Translations under genes and position numbers: made by a program
Part shown: positions 1 through 12,000 of the stretch, piece after piece
Layout: each line of letters starts with the position of its first letter
Numbering within the stretch: the first letter of the stretch is position 1
Origin: Glandiceps talaboti
Lineage: Eukaryota; Hemichordata; Enteropneusta; Spengelidae
DNA length: 64,000 nt
Assembly (NCBI RefSeq): GCF_964340395.1
Contig: NC_135558.1
Coordinates: 17,018,271 to 17,082,270, forward strand
Direction of reading: 5' to 3'
The notes under the pieces: generated by a model
The model's database searches: none
The model's input: the letters and a program-made list of their open reading frames with translations, nothing else
What the model was told of the DNA's origin: nothing

Positions 1-3000
1 ACTGCCTCATGGCAAGTCCTGTCGTTGGAGTTTCTTTTTTCTGAAGGTTAGTACATCCACCATTCATACTTTGCTAATAATGACTATCATTTAAGACCAT
101 TATTTCAGAGTTTCAAATTGAATTGGCGACACTATTATTATGTATGACTGTCCCGTCACAGTGAGCAAACTCGATTGAATATGGCCGCTCATATGATATA
201 CATCTTTGTGCTGTAGACGTTTTTGAATTCATATATTTTTGTCCAAATTTTCAGCAGTTAGTATTGTCAAACCTTTCATCAAAGGATGGGTGCATTTATC
301 TAAAAGTAGTCGCTCATGTTCGAGACAGGGGTGATCTTCAAGGGCTGTAAAATTTTAGTCTGAAAAACGAAAGCACAGAAGCCAAGAGTACTGAAAAACG
401 AAAAGTCACAAATGAATGAAAATATAGACCCTGTTTATGTGGACAGCTCAGAATTTAAACTTTACCATGGGTTATTACAGAGATATTAATTATGTTCTTG
501 TACATGTATATTTGCCATGTTTAATAGTATTGTTACAATAAAAATGGCGCAAGTTCACATGGCGGAAGTTCACCATTTGTAATTTTATAAACTTACAGAT
601 AGTTACGTAGTCGCTACTCAGCTCAGTCCCGCTATTCGCTAACTCAAAGGTCAAATGTTCACGTGTTTAATATTACCTCAAATAAGGAAGCATTAGGATT
701 TTGGTTCGATATACACACTGGCCCGCTATCCCGAGTCTAGTAACTTTCTGTAAGGACCAGTAAAACTTACTAAAATGCCCATTGGCATTGCATGTATATC
801 CTACATACGGGATAGTGACTTTTCAATATTAGGGAGCTCAGCATTCAAAATGGTGGCGATACGGATTCACGGTCACGGAAAGGTAAAATTCATTCGATTT
901 TTAATTTGCTATTGTAACCAACTCTGATTGTCTATTCCGAGTATTCGCGATAAAATTATCAGTTTGGAAACGGGGTAGATTTTATATGAGTTCGTGCCAT
1001 AACAGCTTATGTTGTGTAGTTTTCGAAAAGCACGCCCTGTGGGAAAGTCGCCCAACAGGCGATCTCGCATGATTTCGTATTTATGTACAGTGCGTAGTCT
1101 TTCTAAACAGTAATTTTCAGATCAGTTGGTATCTAAACTACGTTTCTGAGTTATTTATTTGGTAGGTTATAAAGCTCCCTTTATAAAATCACTGTACAAA
1201 TTGGACGTAAGCGTTCGTCCGGCCACGTTCAACTGAACTGACTATAGTGAAGCTCAATCATAACAATGGTTGCTGTCAAAATCGATGACGTGATCGTGTT
1301 TTCGGTGCGTCGAATTTCAAATCACATTAGTTTGAGGGTCCAATACTTCTTTTATTTTGTGTCAGTGAGTTTATTCAGCAAGAACACAACGTGTTCTATG
1401 TTTTTGCTGTGATGATCGTAATTTTTACCGGGTACAGCCTACATTGAAGCCATGTGGCACTGCTAACAGTAACAATAACACGATTCCGTTCTGTGTTGCG
1501 AGGTCGTGTTTTTGGGAACATTTCTAAATACACGAAACCAGTTATTGAATGTGTAGTGGATATTGATATTCAGTTTGAAAAAATCAAAATTCTGAACTTT
1601 ATTTTACGATTGGTTTTGTCATTTCTTAGTAGTTATAGGGCCAACTGTATCACGTTTAACGTTTAATATGTCAACCCGGAAGTACAGAGACATGAAAATA
1701 GACTACGTGTAATTAGTAACGAAATTTTACTCTAACTGCTGGTAACCTTCAGATTTATTTATTTTTATGTTGTGAATACATTCTAGTAAGCCCTAAGGAT
1801 GACACTATAGAGACTTGCTGTATGGGAAAGTAATTTTTTGTCCTTAAAAATGCAAGTCAGACTATGTGTACCAGAATGTTATATTTAAGCTAGAAATAAG
1901 ACCACATGATCATATCTTATTACCCTTCATCCCCACCCCCCCCCCCAAAAAAAAAAAAAAAAAAAAAAAAATTAAGACAAACTACATAAAGAAAGCCAAA
2001 ATAGAAGCAGCCCCAAAACATAAAAAAGCAAACAAAATTACAGTAAGGAGCTGATGATGCACAAACAACTACAAAGAAATAGACAGTACAACTGGAACAC
2101 AGGGTTTGAAATAAATATGGCGTTTGGAAAAGTGAATTAGAAGTAGAGCAAAAGCTAAGAGAGATGAAGAGCCAAAGTGAACAATTGAAAGCACTGAAAG
2201 ACGGGACCACCAATTCTTTTGCAGGACTATGTTATCAATTTTACTAGTCCTGTGGGATAGTGTTTTTTTTACTCCAGTGTCAAACCCAGCATGATATGAA
2301 TTCCTATTCTGATTTAATTTTGGGAATCTCTAAAAAGATGACAAATTAATTTCAAAAATTATATTCACATACACTGGCATGTGCTTCCTGTGAAACTTTG
2401 CTTTCAACGATCAACCTCATGGTATGTTTTCATAAACATAATCATCTTTAAGACAATAAATTTCGAAAGGATTGACTAGTATCTGTTTTCCAGCAAGTTA
2501 ATTTGGTGAAATACCAGCTTTATTCATAAAATTCAGTTCAGAAAAGCTTATTGAACTTTACTATTCTCAACAGATTGTTTCTGTCAATGATGTCATCATT
2601 GATGAATGAAATGTACTCAATTCTACCAACATTTCTTGACAACATTTTTTGCTGAGGGTCAGACAAATAAATTAAAATATGATTAAAAGTAATTGTGTCT
2701 GCAGCAGAACTGAATTGCCCCAGAAATTACTGGCCAGCAAGATGAGGGCTTTGATTTCCCACAGTCCTGCTCTCTTTGAAAACCTGCTTATAGACAGCCA
2801 CTGCTAAAATTTACACAAATGGTGTTATCAAGACCATTATGTTATAAAGTGTGATTAGGTGTGTAGCTATGGTGTGATGCCCAGTTTGGTCACAGATATG
2901 TATACGACTAATAATTGACCTACTAATAGGTAAATTCTTAAGTGGTAATCAGGTGCATGGGCATGATGTACTTGATGCAAAGGGAGTTTTAAATGGATGG

Positions 3001-3098
3001 CGTGTGTACTGGATGTTGAACTAATTACTACACTAAATTTCTTTTATTGTCAATGAGACCTTTGTTGAAGCTCAAAGTTGCTATAGACCCATGCAGTA
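1..3098. other. non-coding stretch, no gene recognised
   Basis: I see no recognisable coding exon here. Positions 1935-1970 hold a poly-C run followed by a poly-A run. A possible tiny exon lies at 850-882: an ATG, ten sense codons and a GTAAAA donor. The first 47 bases also stay open up to a GTTAGT donor and could be the end of an exon from a gene to the left. Neither can be confirmed without transcripts. The SET-domain gene further right must have at least one 5' untranslated exon upstream of 6035, and it may lie here. Confidence 0.4.
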
Positions 3099-3165
3099 AC
3101 TTGATGGGCTTGTCAAAATTCATTACAACTGCCAGTTGTAATGAATTTTGACAAGCCCATCAAGT
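3099..3165. repeat. perfect inverted repeat, 32-bp arms with 3-bp loop
   Basis: The left arm (3099-3130) and right arm (3134-3165) are exact reverse complements, separated only by gcc. The arms read acttgatggg... and ...cccatcaagt. With no mismatch, this looks like a recent templated inversion or snap-back duplication rather than an old element or a bulged microRNA precursor. Confidence 0.85.
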
Positions 3166-3346
3166 GTGATTGACATTACCCCAGTAAGAGAATGATGTGT
3201 AGTTAAAAGTCACTATCTATGGACAGTTGGTGTCATTTGTTGGGGATGCTTGTGACAAATATTTTGTTACCTGTATTACATCACAACCAAAGCAGTTTGT
3301 GAAGAAGACAGGCCACCTGTTTGACTTCTCTCATTACATACATTAA

Positions 3347-4607
3347 TTAGTCCCCGTCAGATGAAGTCCGGACGGGGACTTATGGGTTGGGTTCCGTCCG
3401 TCTATCCATCCGTCCATCCGTCCATCCGTCCGTCCGCCCGCAGCTGTTTCTTGGAGATGCTTGGACCAATTTTTATCAAACTAGGTACAGGGGCAACATA
3501 CAAATGTACTATGGCATACATATGCACGTCAATTTGTTTTATGATACAATCCAATATGGCCACCTAGCAGCCATTTTGTTTGCGAATTGTCCCTGTCCAA
3601 AGCCATAACTCAGACATGCGTGAACAGATCTCATTCAAAGTTGCTATTAGGACAGTGTTTTATGACATACATGTGCATATTCATTGATGTCATGATACAA
3701 TCCATTATAATATACCTAGTGATAATGCTGTGCCATGATACGCTATAGCCCTCATGGCCAGGCAATATGTGTTCAATATGGCTGCCTGGCAGCCATTTTG
3801 TTAGCAAATTTCCATGTCCAAATCCATAACTCAGACATGCTTGAATAGATCTCATTCAAAGTTGGTATTAGGACAGTGTTCTATGACTTACATGTGCATA
3901 TTCATTTTTGTTGTGATACGATCCAATATGGCCGCCTAGCAGCCATTTTGTTTGCGAATTTTCAATGTCCAAAGCCATAACTCAGACATGCTTGAACAGA
4001 TCTCGTTCAAAGTCGGTATTAGGACAGTGTTCTATGACATACATGTGCATATTCATTGATGTCATGATACAATCCAATATGGCTGCCTGGCAGCCATTTT
4101 GTTAGCAAATTTTCCATGTCCAAAGCCATAACTCAGACATGCTTGAATATATCTCATTAAAAGTTGCTATTAGGACAGTGTTCTATGACATACATGTGCA
4201 TATCCATTTTCGTCGTGATGCGATCCAATATGGCTGCCTGGCAGCCATTTTGTTTGCGAATTTTCCATGTCCAAAGCCATAACTCAGACATGCTTGAACA
4301 GATCTCATTCAAAGTTGGTATTAGGACAGTGTTCTATGACATAGTGATACATTTGCATATTCATTGTTGTCATGATACAATCCAATATGGCTGTCTGCCA
4401 GCTATTTTGTTTTCGAATTTTCCATGTCCAAAGCCATAACTCAGACTTGCTTGAATAGATCTCATTCAAAGTTGGTATTAGCACAGTGTTCTGTGACATA
4501 CATGTGCATATCCATTTTCGTCGTGATACAATCCGATATGGCTGCCTAGCCATTTTGTTGGCGCAGTTTTCATGTCCAAAGCCATAACCCAGACATGCTT
4601 GAACAGA
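3347..4607 (+). mobile_element. repeat element with terminal hairpin and ~150-bp internal tandem repeats (copy 1)
   Basis: The left end is a short hairpin: agtccccgtc at 3349-3358 pairs with gacggggact at 3371-3380. A gtccgtccatcc-type stretch follows, then about seven imperfect repeats. Their shared core, ccataactcagacatgc, recurs near 3603, 3824, 3974, 4124, 4274, 4433 and 4580, giving a period of about 150 bp. The same terminus, inverted, occurs at 8783-8815. No coding potential is seen. The class is uncertain: the terminal inversion suggests a non-autonomous DNA transposon or foldback element. A piece of a different foldback element is embedded near 3704-3775, which lengthens the first interval. 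Confidence 0.65.
3704..3775 (+). mobile_element. internally deleted copy of the 21.6-22.0 kb foldback element
   Basis: The left part (atatacctagtgataatg...) matches 21617 onward. The right part (ctatagccc...catggccaggcaatatgtg) matches the right end near 22000-22020. The roughly 350 bp between them in the longer copy is absent here. It interrupts one unit of the 150-bp repeat array and explains that unit's extra length. Confidence 0.6.
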
Positions 4608-4838
4608 GTAGTGATATCAAAAACAACCATATGAGGCCAAACAACATTAACCAGGTTTGAAAATGACAACATAAACTGCCAGTTCCTTAAAACCCAATCA
4701 TAGCGCTAGCTGGGTCTATGTCATTTTCAATGACTTGTTTGTATTTTTGCCTTGAGTTGTTAGTGTGTAGGGAATAACGGTTTATTTGTAGAACAGTGAC
4801 TCAGAGGTACTTCACCATGTAACTTTGTACCGATCAAT

Positions 4839-4883
<45 letters not shown>

Positions 4884-6034
4884 AGAGCTACTGAGACTAT
4901 ATATCTGCTGCTCGTATTTTATGACTTCTTTTAACTATTACTACAGATGATACCTTTGTATAGAGAATTACACTGTGTGTGTGTTGTGTGTGTAAAAGTA
5001 AGACCATCTGCTCTACTTCCTTCATGTTGCTTAATTTTCTAAAGGGTGTGTGTATCGATTTTCAGTATAGACTTCAGAAGAGAGACCAGCTGCCACACAT
5101 ACATGTAGATTTATCCTTCTTTCAGTTGTTTAATAGCGTGCATAGAGAATAACAGGATAAGTGTAGAAGAAACCGTCTGCTGTTCTTATTTCATGTCTTC
5201 TGTTTGCTGTTGAGTTCTTACAGTTTGTAAATTTCTATAAAGAATTAGTTTGTATGTGTCACTTTGTTTGTATGTATGTATGTATGTATGTATGTATGTA
5301 TGTATGTATATGTATATGTGTGCGTGTGTTTAGAAGGCCATCTATTCTTTTGATCTCATGTTTCTATTTTGCTTTTGAGTTTTAAGTGTTTGTATAGAAT
5401 AAGTGTGCAAGTATACAAGAGAGACCATCTGCTGTACTTATTTCATAACATCTTATGTACTATTGATAAATACAGTTTATTTTCAGAATTGCAGTAATAC
5501 CATCTATTATAATTACTTCAAAAACAGCCTTGTGATCCCAATTTGGAATTTACATTTTAGTGAGTGGTTATTCAATGTCATCTCCCTGTATTCCTTTTGA
5601 TAGGTCGGATAGCTCATCCTGTCATTTATTTGGATTTGGATGAAAGTTTGGCCACAGATACTTTACATAATTTATGTAATTCATTTCCTGGAGAAACTTA
5701 ACTATCAATTTACAAATTACAGAGGCTAAAGGTACACAAGGTAAGCATAATAATGGACCAGTGGGTTTTATGACATGTGCATTGTCTCTGGAACATAAAT
5801 TCTTTTGTTTTACATGTACATTGTGTACATGCATGTAATGTGCCTTCAAGTGCAATGTTTTGAATATAGATCTTGTATTAATTATATTTTACATAAATTC
5901 CTTGCATAGTTGCACCAGTTAAGTCATCTTTATGGAAAACCTGCTGATGGTAGAAAGTTGTTGACTCATTCATTTTGTGTTTAATATATTTTGTAGCCTT
6001 ACTGTTCAAACTTTTTTACATCCTTTTGTCTATA
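4608..6034. other. upstream flank of SET gene with microsatellites, no exon recognised
   Basis: The stretch contains a (GT)n run at about 4840-4880 and a (TGTA)n run at about 5270-5318. It ends at the splice acceptor (ctatag, 6029-6034) of the first coding exon of the SET gene, so an upstream untranslated exon must exist here or further left. No promoter could be assigned. Confidence 0.45.
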
Positions 6035-6048
6035 GATTTAGAAAAAAT

Positions 6049-9000
6049 ATGTCACGCAGTAGACGTGTTTCAAGACAGCCAGAGTATAAGAGGTATATAA
6101 GGGAAAAGAAGGATAAGCCCCATGTTGCAAAACAGTTCATCTGCGATTACAAAGGTGAGGAAATCTTAGTTGAAAACATAGATTGAAGTTTCTTTTTGCA
6201 CATGTGTACCTGCCTGGCAAATAATGTAGTCTTAGAACTTACTGTACAAATACTGTAGGTCAGAGTGCAGAGGTTTTTTTTTCCACAAGCAAAGTTATAA
6301 AGTTTAGATAATGAAAGTAGCAAAAAGTGCAACATAACTGTTATATAATGTCATTCTCATACTTCATACTTCATACTTAGGCACAAAAGTAACTCCTAAT
6401 CATGTGTGTTGACACCTACTAACTACACATTCATGTATGTATACAACTATCCCCTTTCCTTTTTCCCATTTGTTATTGATAAGAAAAAATATATTCAATA
6501 GAAGAATATTGCTATAAAATGTACTTGTATCAAGACAAGTTTATTTGATGCAGTAAATATCCAGTACACGATGAAGATTGCAAACTAAGAAATGATATCC
6601 TTTGACTTTTGTTAAGTGTCTTACGATGTATCCAACATAGCTTACAACTAGCTGGTGTTGAGTAAAAAAAATGCAGTCATAAAGAAAACCATGTGTACCT
6701 ACTTAGTGTATAACACTTACTTTTTTTCTAGGACATGGAGTATTTGCAACAGAACCTATTTCAAGAGGAGACTTTGTCTTAGAATATCGCGGAAAGCTTA
6801 TAACAAGTTTTGAAGCAGATCATTTAGTGTCTGAATTTCATCAGAAAGAGTACTATATGTTTCATCTACGCCACAATGAGAAAAGTTTGTGGTAAGTGTT
6901 TTTTTAATGTTTTTGTCTTCACAGTCCTGTTTTGGTATAGAGATGAGATTGCAGGAAAAGCCATCTCATTGAAACTACTGCAGTTAAAAGATTGTACGAA
7001 TATACCGTTCCACTTCCAACTATTCAACAAGACATTGTAAATGACATAGGTGTTTTGGGTGGATTGATAGTGATAGAGGTGTGGCAAGGGGAATTGAGTG
7101 GGGGTATGGCTGGCATTGTAGTTCTTATGTTTGTAGAGTTTGTGTAGAGTGGTAGGCTGAATAGATAGAATATTATATAGCATACAGATAGCATACATAT
7201 TTTGTTGCAGACATTTTGTTACAATTTTGTCCATGTTCAAAGGCATTTACAAACATTCAGGAGTGGATCCTATTCAAAGTAGTATAAAGACAATGGTCAA
7301 AAACATAAATATGCATGTTTATATGCCATGGTAACAACATCAATCAAAAGCAGAGATGAATTGAACCACGCGAAAATAATGTATATTGTGTGTGGCTTAC
7401 CCTTATGTGCAATGGATTATTCCATGATGTACAATCAGCTGTTTTGGTCACGTGAGCAAGCTTCTTGCTAAGCAGCGGCCATATGGTTGCCTACTTGACC
7501 GAACAAGCCATCCCTACCTTCACCCAACCTTTCAAACTGTTAAAGTTCTCCTTTGTGTTGATCCCTCACTGTTACCTTAGTTTTCTGCCCACAAATGCAT
7601 ATTGATTGACTTAAAAGACAATGAACTCTAAAAATGACTTGTAGAAAAGAACAATATAGCTGACCATTAATTACAACAACGACAAGTACTCGACTATCGA
7701 AGTGTGAGCTGATTGCTATCTCATGTATATCTGCATTACGGTAATGTGTGAATTTACATGGCAAACACATTGCTTGTAGAGTTTGGACTTGCTTTCTTCA
7801 ACATCGTCAAAAAAGAACAACAGCCTCATATACCTTTCCATAAAGAGTTGACGTTGTGTCCGATCATTAGTTTTCTGTTCAATTTCACTCTGAAAACACG
7901 ATTAGTTGTAGTTTGACATCATACATCATATGACAATCAAGACAAGCATTTTACAAAATGGCAGTTAATGACGTCACAAACTATCGTGAGGTGTTGGACA
8001 CTTAACAGTGTAAGGTATAACAAGTCTCATGTATCACAAGATTTGTCCTGACGCAATGCATACTGTATGTAAATGCAATTTTAGAATAGAATACATGTGA
8101 AGCCACAGTACAAACATGAAAAATATAAATTTTGGCAAAAAAAAGCTTACAAAGTACATGGCAGCTCCATAAATTATGCACTTTATTTGCTGTCAGCTAG
8201 ACTGATAGTACATGTATGTATGCAGTAGTGTGTTGTCCTTGTAGTGAGTTTAAGACAAACCGGTCGAGCCATGTCTGAGAAGCGGCTCCAGACAGTCAAA
8301 CAGTTAATCGGTTAAAATGGCCACTGTCGGTCATATTGGATTGTATCACAAAATAAATTGATGTGCATATGTATGCCATAGTCAGTTTTCCTTGTAATGA
8401 GTTTCGAAAAAATCGCTCCAATCATGCCTGAGAAACTCTGGAAAGCAAAACAAACAAATGACCAAATGGCCGTATGTCAGCCATATTGGAATGTATCACA
8501 AAACAAATTGATGTGCATATGTATGCCATAGTTTGAAACAAATTGGCACAGTCATGTCTGAGAAATGGCTCCGGACATACTCCAGACAGACAAATATAAT
8601 TGTGACAAAATGGCAGCCTGTTGGACATATTTGATCATATCACAAAATTAATTAACATGCATAATATTTATGCACACCATACTTTGTTGTCATTGTACCA
8701 AGTTTGAGACAAATCAGTCCAGCCATGTCTGAGAAATGGGTGCGGGTGAACAAACGCACACACAAACGGAACCCAATCCACAAGTCCCCGTTCTAGACTT
8801 TGTCCGATGGGGACTAATAATGATGCCCATTGGTGATCTCAGCTCCAGCAGGCATGCAGTCACATGTCAACCTTGGAATCTCTCAATGAGCATTGGAAGG
8901 TTTGGTGACAATCATGAAAACTAAAATATTGCAAGTTATTGTTTTGCTTAAGATTCACCCTTAAAAAAATCATACTATTTTTCTACTTTTCCATGGCTAT

Positions 9001-12000
9001 ACAGTATACTTTTAACAAAATCATTCAAAAACATAAACTTTGATGTTTTTCATAATTTGCAGTGTTGATGCTTCTGAAGATGATGGATCTCTTGGACGAT
9101 TTATAAATGATGACCATCATAACCCCAACTGCAAAGCAAAAAAAGTTCTTTTCAACTGCCAGCCTCACATATGTTTCTTTGCTCTTCGAAATATCGAAAA
9201 AGGTGGAGAAATAACATACAATTATGATGGAGATAACTTATATTGGCGTGAACAGGTAAAAGACACATTTATGAAATTTTTATCCCAGGTTTCCATTCCA
9301 TTTCATTTATCATAATTATTGTTTGTGTGTGCAGAAATGACAGTTCATGTTGATTCAACAAGTGACAGGCATATTATGAATTAATACTATGTTGTATTTG
9401 TGAGGCCATAACTGTTCATTATCAGACAACAAAGTGTCAGATTATTGTAAACAATTATATAGCAGGTGTCACAAAGATATTCATTTTGTGTTGAAAAAAA
9501 TAGAATAAACAAATAATAATACTTTTGATTGTATGTAATTATGATAGCAATATTTAATGTCCCAAATTTATACATGGGTTTTAGAGACATTCAGCAAGCA
9601 GAACTTGTGCAGTGTTTGACCTCTATTGTTGTCCTAAATAAGTCTCTAGGTGTAAATATTCATATGCATAGTAGGACATGTGTATGATGAGGGGAGACAT
9701 TACATGTAAACACAGAAAGTGAAAAGTAAATGCATTAAAAAAATTGCTATGTTTTGATCAACATAAATGGTTATTGAATGTTGATTTATGTTGCTTAGGT
9801 CATATATGTTATACTGATACTGGCAAAATAAGACGTGTCAATATTAGGCAGCATCTAGTTCTTTCTATACAGTCTTATGTATAACACTTGGTACTTCATT
9901 GCTTTTTTCAGGCTTCCTATCATTGCAGAAAATGTAACCCATTTGAAGGTGATCAGGTTAGTTATAGAAATAGAGCGTTTTGACTCAAAATCTGTACCAC
10001 TCTCTATCCTTTCAATTTTTGATGAACCTGAGCATGGAAAGCTAAAAATGATTGCTGTAAGCCTGAACATTTAATTTTTTGTGCAAAATTTCAGTTAACT
10101 GTGTCATACATTGTAAGCATGTAAATTACATGTATACATAACTATGCATACATGTAGATGAATTGTTACACCAACTCAAATAAAAGAATTATTTCTTGTC
10201 AGTGGATCTTCCCCAATGATAAAATGCACATTTTTGTAAATATTATTATTATCATCATTATTATTAGTGGTATCATTATAATTTGATATTTTCAAATGAA
10301 GCTGGTCATTGCTACTTTGTGCAAACAATGACTGAGTGTACATTTCTCTAAGAATGATTTTTTATCTCCCAAGCTTTGATTGGAATTATTTGGATTGTGA
10401 CTGTCATTATCTTTTCCTGTGTTCACTTCTAACCAAAACCATATATTCCTACTGGCACACTGATCATATGAATCTATTGAGGAATACTTGATATAATCAT
10501 TGTACTGATGTTATCTCAACAGATTGACAATCAAGACTCGGCACCATCAGCCATGTCATCACAACGCCAACAGGATTTGAACACAGCTCAAGCAGTCAAG
10601 TCATTTAAACAGAACACAGACTCAGTTCTAACAGCAATGTCATCTCAACTGAGAAAGAATTCAGACTCTGTTCAAACAGCTGAATCATCTCAACAGAATA
10701 GCAATCCAGACTCATCTACAACAGCCATGCCATACCAACAGAATTTGAACACAGCTCATCAACAGACAGCCATGTCATCTCAACAGGACTCAAACACAGC
10801 CCAAGCAGCCATCCCATCTCAACAGAATTTTAACACAGTTCCAACAACCATGTCATCTCAACAGAATTTGAACACAGCTCCAACAACCATGTCATCTCAA
10901 CAGAATTTGGACACTGTTCCAACAACCATGTCATCTCAACAGAATTTGGACACTGTTCCAACAACCATGTCATCTCAACAGAATTTGAACACTGTTCCAA
11001 CAACCATGTCATCTCAACAGAATTTGAACATGGTTCCAACAGCCATATCATCTCAACAGAATTTGAACACTGTTCCAACAGCTATATCATCTGAACAGAA
11101 TTTGGACACTGTTCCAACAGCTATATCATCTCAACAGAATTTGGACACTATTCCAACAGCCATGTCATCTCAACAGAATTTGAACACTGTTCCAACAGCC
11201 ATATCATCTCAACAGAATTTGAACACTGTAGACTCAACAGTCACATCATCTCAACAGAGTCAAAATACAGACTTTGCTCAAGCAGCCATGCCATCTCAAC
11301 AGAATTTGAATACAGACTCGGCTCACACAGCCATAACATCTCAACAGAGTTTGAACACAGTTCCAACAACCTTGTCATCTCAACAGAACTTGAACACAGT
11401 TCCAACAACCATGTCATACCAACAGATTATGAACACTGCTGAGACAGTCATGCCATCTCATCAGAAAAAGACACCGGACTCAATTTTTACAGCTGTATCA
11501 TCTCAACAGAACAAAAATCCAGACTTATCAACAATAGCCATGTCATACAAACAAAATTTGAACATAACTCAGACAGTCATGTCATCTCAACAGGAATCGA
11601 ACATAGCTCAATCAGCCACGTCATGTCAGCAGAATTTGAACACTGTTCCAGCAACCATCCCATCTAAACAGAATTTAAATACAGACTCAGCTCAAACGTC
11701 CATATCATCTCAAGAGAGGTTGAACTCAGACTCTGCTCTAACGCCCATATCATCTCAACAGAATTGGAACATACCTGCAACAACCAATATATTGTCATCT
11801 CAACAGAATTTGATTTTGAACAGAGGCGTAGCGCAAACAGCCATACCATCTCAACAGAATTCTACATTGAACACAGATAGAACTGCAACAGTGATGTCAT
11901 CTCAACAGAATTTGAACACAGCTCCAACAACCATGTCATCTCAACAGAATTTGGACACTGTTCCAACAACCATGTCATCTCAACAGAATTTGGACACTGT

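Larger units (their letters stand above)
6049..9956 (+). other. SET-domain block of the fusion gene (coding exons 1-4)
   Basis: These exons encode residues 1-168. Visible SET landmarks are GHGVFATEPISRGDFVLEY, the CVDAS segment at residue 89, GRFINDD at 100-106 followed by HHNPNC, and EITYNYDGD at 138-146. KMT5A (SET8, the H4K20 monomethyltransferase) has GRGV, CVDAT, GRLINHS and ELLYDYGD at the corresponding places, so the fold assignment is firm. The His of the NHS motif, which contacts the methyl donor in classical SET enzymes, is Asp here. The two tyrosines of the last motif (Y141, Y143) are kept. Exon 4 adds only 15 residues with a CRKC motif, a possible vestigial post-SET zinc site. Activity cannot be judged from sequence. 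Confidence 0.85.

Noticed and set aside
850-882. Possible first coding exon (ATG to GTAAAA donor)
   Set aside because: Only 11 codons with no matching partner. The SET domain already starts with a good in-exon ATG at 6049.
3361-4672. Short ORFs in the 150-bp repeat array
   Set aside because: The frames are not maintained between units, and no domain is recognisable.
3347-8818. One large transposon carrying SET exons 1-2 between the two hairpin termini
   Set aside because: The remaining nine exons lie outside the pair, so the termini cannot delimit the gene. Two independent insertions explain the layout better.
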